Both the position numbers and the translations under genes were made by a program. DNA of 9,060 nt from CAYRVX01 sp964642165 (GTDB lineage Bacteria; Planctomycetota; Phycisphaerae; SM23-33): positions 1 through 9,060 of the forward strand of contig CAZXOC010000293.1 of NCBI GenBank assembly GCA_964642165.1, read 5' to 3'. Of the stretch, positions 6,393 to 9,060 are shown piece after piece (the first letter of the stretch is position 1; every line of letters starts with the position of its first letter). The notes below the pieces were generated by a model. The model saw nothing but the letters and a program-made list of their open reading frames with translations. It was not told the origin of the DNA and made no database searches.

Positions 6393-9060
6393 GTGGCCAA
6401 GCAGACCGCCAAGTGCCCGGAGTGCGGCAAGCGGCTGGAGGTCGATCCCGCCGCCGGCGGGCGGGTCATCTGTCCTCACTGCCAGGCGAGCCTGCGCATC
6501 CGCCGCAGGAACAAGCCGCCCGAGCAGACCGACCCGCTGATCGGGCAGCGCCTCGGCGAGTTCGAGATCGTCGAGCCGCTGGGGCGCGGCGGCATGGGCG
6601 CCGTCTACAAGGCCCGCCAGCCCTCGCTCGGGCGCCTCGTGGCCATCAAGGTCCTGCCGGCGTCCCTGTCGGCCAACGAGAGCTTCGTCGCGCGGTTCGA
6701 CCGGGAGGCCCGCGCCGCCGCGGCCGTCAGCCACCCCAACATCATCGAGATCCACGCCGTCGGGGAGGACCGCGGGCATCCGTACATCGCCATGGAACTC
6801 ATCGACGGCGAGACGCTCTCCGACGTGCTCGAGCGCGAGGGCCGCCTGCCGCCCGACCGGGCGCTGGCCGTGATGAAGCAGACGGCCGCGGCGCTCGCCG
6901 AGGCCCACGAGCACGGCATCCTCCACCGCGACATCAAGCCGGCGAACATCCTCCTCGATGCGAAGGGCCGGGTGAAGGTGGCCGACTTCGGGCTGGCCAA
7001 GCGCGCCGACATGGACGTGACCCTCACGCTGGTCGGCGCGACTCTCGGCACGCCGCTGTACATGTCTCCGGACGCGGCCCGGGGCCTGCCGGCCGACGCG
7101 CGATCCGACCTCTACAGCCTCGGCGCGACGTTCTACCAGGCGATCGCCGGGCGCCCGCCCTTCGACGGGCAGACCCCCGCGCAGGTCATCCTGAAGCACG
7201 CCGAGGCCGCGGTCCCGCCGCTGGGGCAGCTCGCGCCCGACACGCCGGCCGAGCTGTGCCGGATCATCCATCGCCTGCTGCGCAAGAACCCCGACGAGCG
7301 CTGCCCGAGCGCCGAGGCCCTGCTGGCGGACCTGGAGCGCGTCGAGATCGGCGGCGCTCGGCGGCGCTCGGCGGTCCGGGCGTCGCTGGACGAGCCCCGA
7401 AACCGGCAGCGACGCAGGCGTCGGTTGGCCCTGCTGGCCGGCATCGGGGCCGCTGCCGTCGCTGTCGTCGCCGTGCTCGTCCTCCCGCCGCTGCTGGGCG
7501 GGCGGCCCACGCGCCGGGCGGCACCTCCGGCCGGGACGATATGGCCCTTCGACGCGGCGGAGGCGAAGCGCCGGCAGCAGGCGACCGCCGAGGCGCTCGG
7601 CGTGGACGTCGAGGAGACGATCGACCTCGGCGGCGGCGTGAAGATGACCTTCGTGCTGATCCCCGCCGGCGAGTTCCTGATGGGCAGCCCGCCCACCACC
7701 AGCCCGGAGGAACTGGAGAAGCTGTTCGGCAAGGACGAATGGACGACGTACACGACCGACTTCCCCCAGCACAGGGTCAGGATCAGCCGGCCCTTCTGGC
7801 TCGGCAAGACGGAGGTAACCCAGGAACAGTGGCAGGCCGTCATGGGCGACGACCCCAGTGGGTCCCCTGGCAGAGGCCAGAGCCCCGTTGATAATGTCAG
7901 TTGGGAGGACTGCCAGCAGTTCCTCCTGAAGCTCAGCGCAACGACGGAGAAGAAGCTTCGCTTGCCCACCGAGGCCGAATGGGAATATGCCTGTCGGGCC
8001 GGCGCTGCCACCGCGTTCTACTTCGGCGATAACCCGGCGGACCTGGATGCCCACGCGTGGCATAGTGGCAACGCCGTCGGCACTACCCGGCCCGTAGGCA
8101 CAACGAAGCCGAACGCCTGGGGCCTGTACGACATGGCGGGGAACGTCTGGCAATGGTGCGAGGACTGGCATGGCCCGTATGGAGAGGAGGCCGAGACGGA
8201 CCCGAACGGACCCGGCGCCGGCAACGCTCGCGTCCTGCGGGGCGGGTCGTCGCGCGGCGGCGTACTGGGCAACTTCCTGAACGCGCATCGCGGCTGGAAC
8301 TCCCCCTCGTACCGCTCAAGAACTGACGGGTTCCGTGTGGCCAGGACGATCGGCGTTCCCGTCGAGCCGCTGCCGGGGGCCCAGGCGACTGCCCCGGCAT
8401 CGGCCAAGGCGCGGCTGCCCCGGGCGAAGGTGAGTCAGCAGCAGGTGGAGGAGGCCCGCAAGCGGGGCGTGCCGGCCACGAAGGAGCTTTCCCTGCCGGG
8501 AGGCAAGGCGATGCGCCTCGTCTACATCCCGCCGGGGACGTTCACGATGGGCAGCCCGGCGACGGAGAGGGATCGCGACCCGGACGAGACGCCGCACGAA
8601 GTGACGCTGACGAAGGGATTCTACCTGGGCGTGACGGAGGTGACGCAGGGGCAGTGGCGGGCGGTGATGGGGCCGGACCCCAGCGGCCAGGCCGTCGACG
8701 ACGAGTTGCCCATGGCGCGGATCACCTGGGTGGACTGCCAGAACTTCGTGGGCAAGCTGCCCCGAGGCGCTCGCCTTCCGACGGAGGCCGAATGGGAATA
8801 CGCCTGCCGCGCCGGCTCACGGACCCGGTTCTCGTTCGGCGACAGCGACGCCGACCTGAATCGCCATGCGTGGTACCTGCCCAACAGCGGCGAAAGGACC
8901 CACCCAGTGGGGCGGCTCGTCGCGAACGCCTGGGGTCTGTTCGACATGCACGGAAACGTCCTGGAGTGGTGCGCCGACTCGTACGGCCCGTACGCGGCCG
9001 GGCCGGTGACAGACCCGCCGGCACCGACGTCGGGCCCGAGCCGTGTCCGGCGAGGCGGGT
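6393..9060 (+). CDS. Receptor-type Ser/Thr protein kinase with tandem FGE-like domains (3' end missing)
   Basis: At least 889 residues are encoded and the frame runs off the window. Domains in order: a zinc ribbon (C8, C11, C27, C30; CPEC and CPHC knuckles); a Pkinase domain at about 57-317; a pentaarginine stop-transfer (340-344) and one membrane helix (345-364); a FGE/SUMF1-like domain at about 410-652; a linker; and a second FGE-like domain from about 699, cut by the edge. The kinase looks active: glycine loop GRGGMG (64-69), Lys86, Glu105, HRDIKPAN (178-185, Asp180 catalytic) and DFG (198-200). The family's SPE motif reads SPD (225-227). Topology puts the kinase inside and the FGE-like part outside, so it probably signals an external ligand by phosphorylating Ser/Thr of unknown targets. 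Domain 1 carries family hallmarks (GEFLMGS, EVTQEQW, LPTEAEWEYACRAG, WGLYDMAGNVWQWCEDW, RVLRGGS, DGFRVAR) but has no cysteine between 590 and 651, where true FGE has its catalytic pair. Formylglycine formation is therefore unlikely there, and ligand binding is more plausible. Start GTG is set by AGGA and by the promoter. Confidence 0.93.
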   Translation, partial: MAKQTAKCPECGKRLEVDPAAGGRVICPHCQASLRIRRRNKPPEQTDPLIGQRLGEFEIVEPLGRGGMGAVYKARQPSLGRLVAIKVLPASLSANESFVARFDREARAAAAVSHPNIIEIHAVGEDRGHPYIAMELIDGETLSDVLEREGRLPPDRALAVMKQTAAALAEAHEHGILHRDIKPANILLDAKGRVKVADFGLAKRADMDVTLTLVGATLGTPLYMSPDAARGLPADARSDLYSLGATFYQAIAGRPPFDGQTPAQVILKHAEAAVPPLGQLAPDTPAELCRIIHRLLRKNPDERCPSAEALLADLERVEIGGARRRSAVRASLDEPRNRQRRRRRLALLAGIGAAAVAVVAVLVLPPLLGGRPTRRAAPPAGTIWPFDAAEAKRRQQATAEALGVDVEETIDLGGGVKMTFVLIPAGEFLMGSPPTTSPEELEKLFGKDEWTTYTTDFPQHRVRISRPFWLGKTEVTQEQWQAVMGDDPSGSPGRGQSPVDNVSWEDCQQFLLKLSATTEKKLRLPTEAEWEYACRAGAATAFYFGDNPADLDAHAWHSGNAVGTTRPVGTTKPNAWGLYDMAGNVWQWCEDWHGPYGEEAETDPNGPGAGNARVLRGGSSRGGVLGNFLNAHRGWNSPSYRSRTDGFRVARTIGVPVEPLPGAQATAPASAKARLPRAKVSQQQVEEARKRGVPATKELSLPGGKAMRLVYIPPGTFTMGSPATERDRDPDETPHEVTLTKGFYLGVTEVTQGQWRAVMGPDPSGQAVDDELPMARITWVDCQNFVGKLPRGARLPTEAEWEYACRAGSRTRFSFGDSDADLNRHAWYLPNSGERTHPVGRLVANAWGLFDMHGNVLEWCADSYGPYAAGPVTDPPAPTSGPSRVRRGG
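7351..7374 (+). repeat. Ten-base tandem repeat inside the kinase gene
   Basis: The unit gcggcgctcg occurs twice in a row (7351-7370), followed by a partial third copy (gcgg). It encodes the arginine-rich juxtamembrane stretch GARRRSA at residues 321-327. The unit length is not a multiple of three, so gain or loss of one copy would shift the frame just before the membrane segment. Confidence 0.7.
7971..8800 (+). repeat. Tandem FGE-like domain duplication, DNA-level match
   Basis: The two FGE-like domains are offset by 271 codons (813 bases). Their most conserved part is nearly identical in DNA: a 17-base run encoding EAEWEY is exact at 7971-7987 and 8784-8800, and the whole phrase LPTEAEWEYACRAG is repeated at residues 524-537 and 795-808. 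The rest of the two domains is clearly diverged, so the duplication is old or the domains were acquired separately. Confidence 0.75.

Noticed and set aside
3977..6469. Long open frame on the minus strand (830 codons) opposite the propeller gene
   Set aside because: It is a complementary shadow of the strongly biased propeller gene, with an implausible arginine/alanine/histidine composition and no Shine-Dalgarno site.
6281..7891. Plus-strand open frame overlapping the kinase gene (536 codons)
   Set aside because: It is the wrong frame: the kinase, FGE and zinc ribbon motifs are all read in the frame that starts at 6393.
5697..8288. Long open frame on the minus strand (863 codons) opposite the propeller and kinase genes
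   Set aside because: It crosses two real genes and their promoter gap, and its composition is that of a GC shadow.

Overview
This is a very GC-rich window in which codons end almost always in G or C and every gene has a good Shine-Dalgarno site. The gene content points to a Planctomycetota-like bacterium: a secreted multi-EF-hand protein, a secreted glycosidase, and a receptor-type serine/threonine kinase fused to FGE/SUMF1-like domains. Related phyla such as Verrucomicrobiota or Lentisphaerota are possible. This placement is inference from domain content and base composition, because no marker gene is present.

Layout: 1-335 holds no supportable gene. 336-779 (+) encodes a small single-pass membrane protein of unknown function. 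780-964 is a convergent gap with two strong GC hairpins. 965-2380 (-) encodes an exported protein with eleven EF-hand loops. 2533-3999 (-, GTG start) encodes an exported GH30-like glycoside hydrolase. 4000-4117 is a compact divergent control region. 4118-6238 (+) encodes an exported beta-propeller-like protein. 6239-6392 carries a recognisable sigma70-type promoter. 6393 to the window end (+, GTG start, 3' end missing) encodes a zinc ribbon, a Ser/Thr kinase, a membrane segment and two tandem FGE-like domains.

Four of the five genes have a signal peptide or membrane anchor, so the window is mainly about the cell envelope or outside. The GH30 enzyme and the propeller protein share one 118-base divergent region and may be expressed together for glycan use; this is inference. 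The kinase has its own promoter and probably senses an external ligand through its FGE-like domains. Nothing in the sequence links it to a particular pathway. No mobile element, CRISPR array, tRNA or rRNA was seen. The most unusual items are the tandem FGE-like domains, the first of which lacks the catalytic cysteines, a low-GC3 patch in that domain, and the irregularly spaced EF-hand array. I did not find a clear, wholly new multi-gene system.
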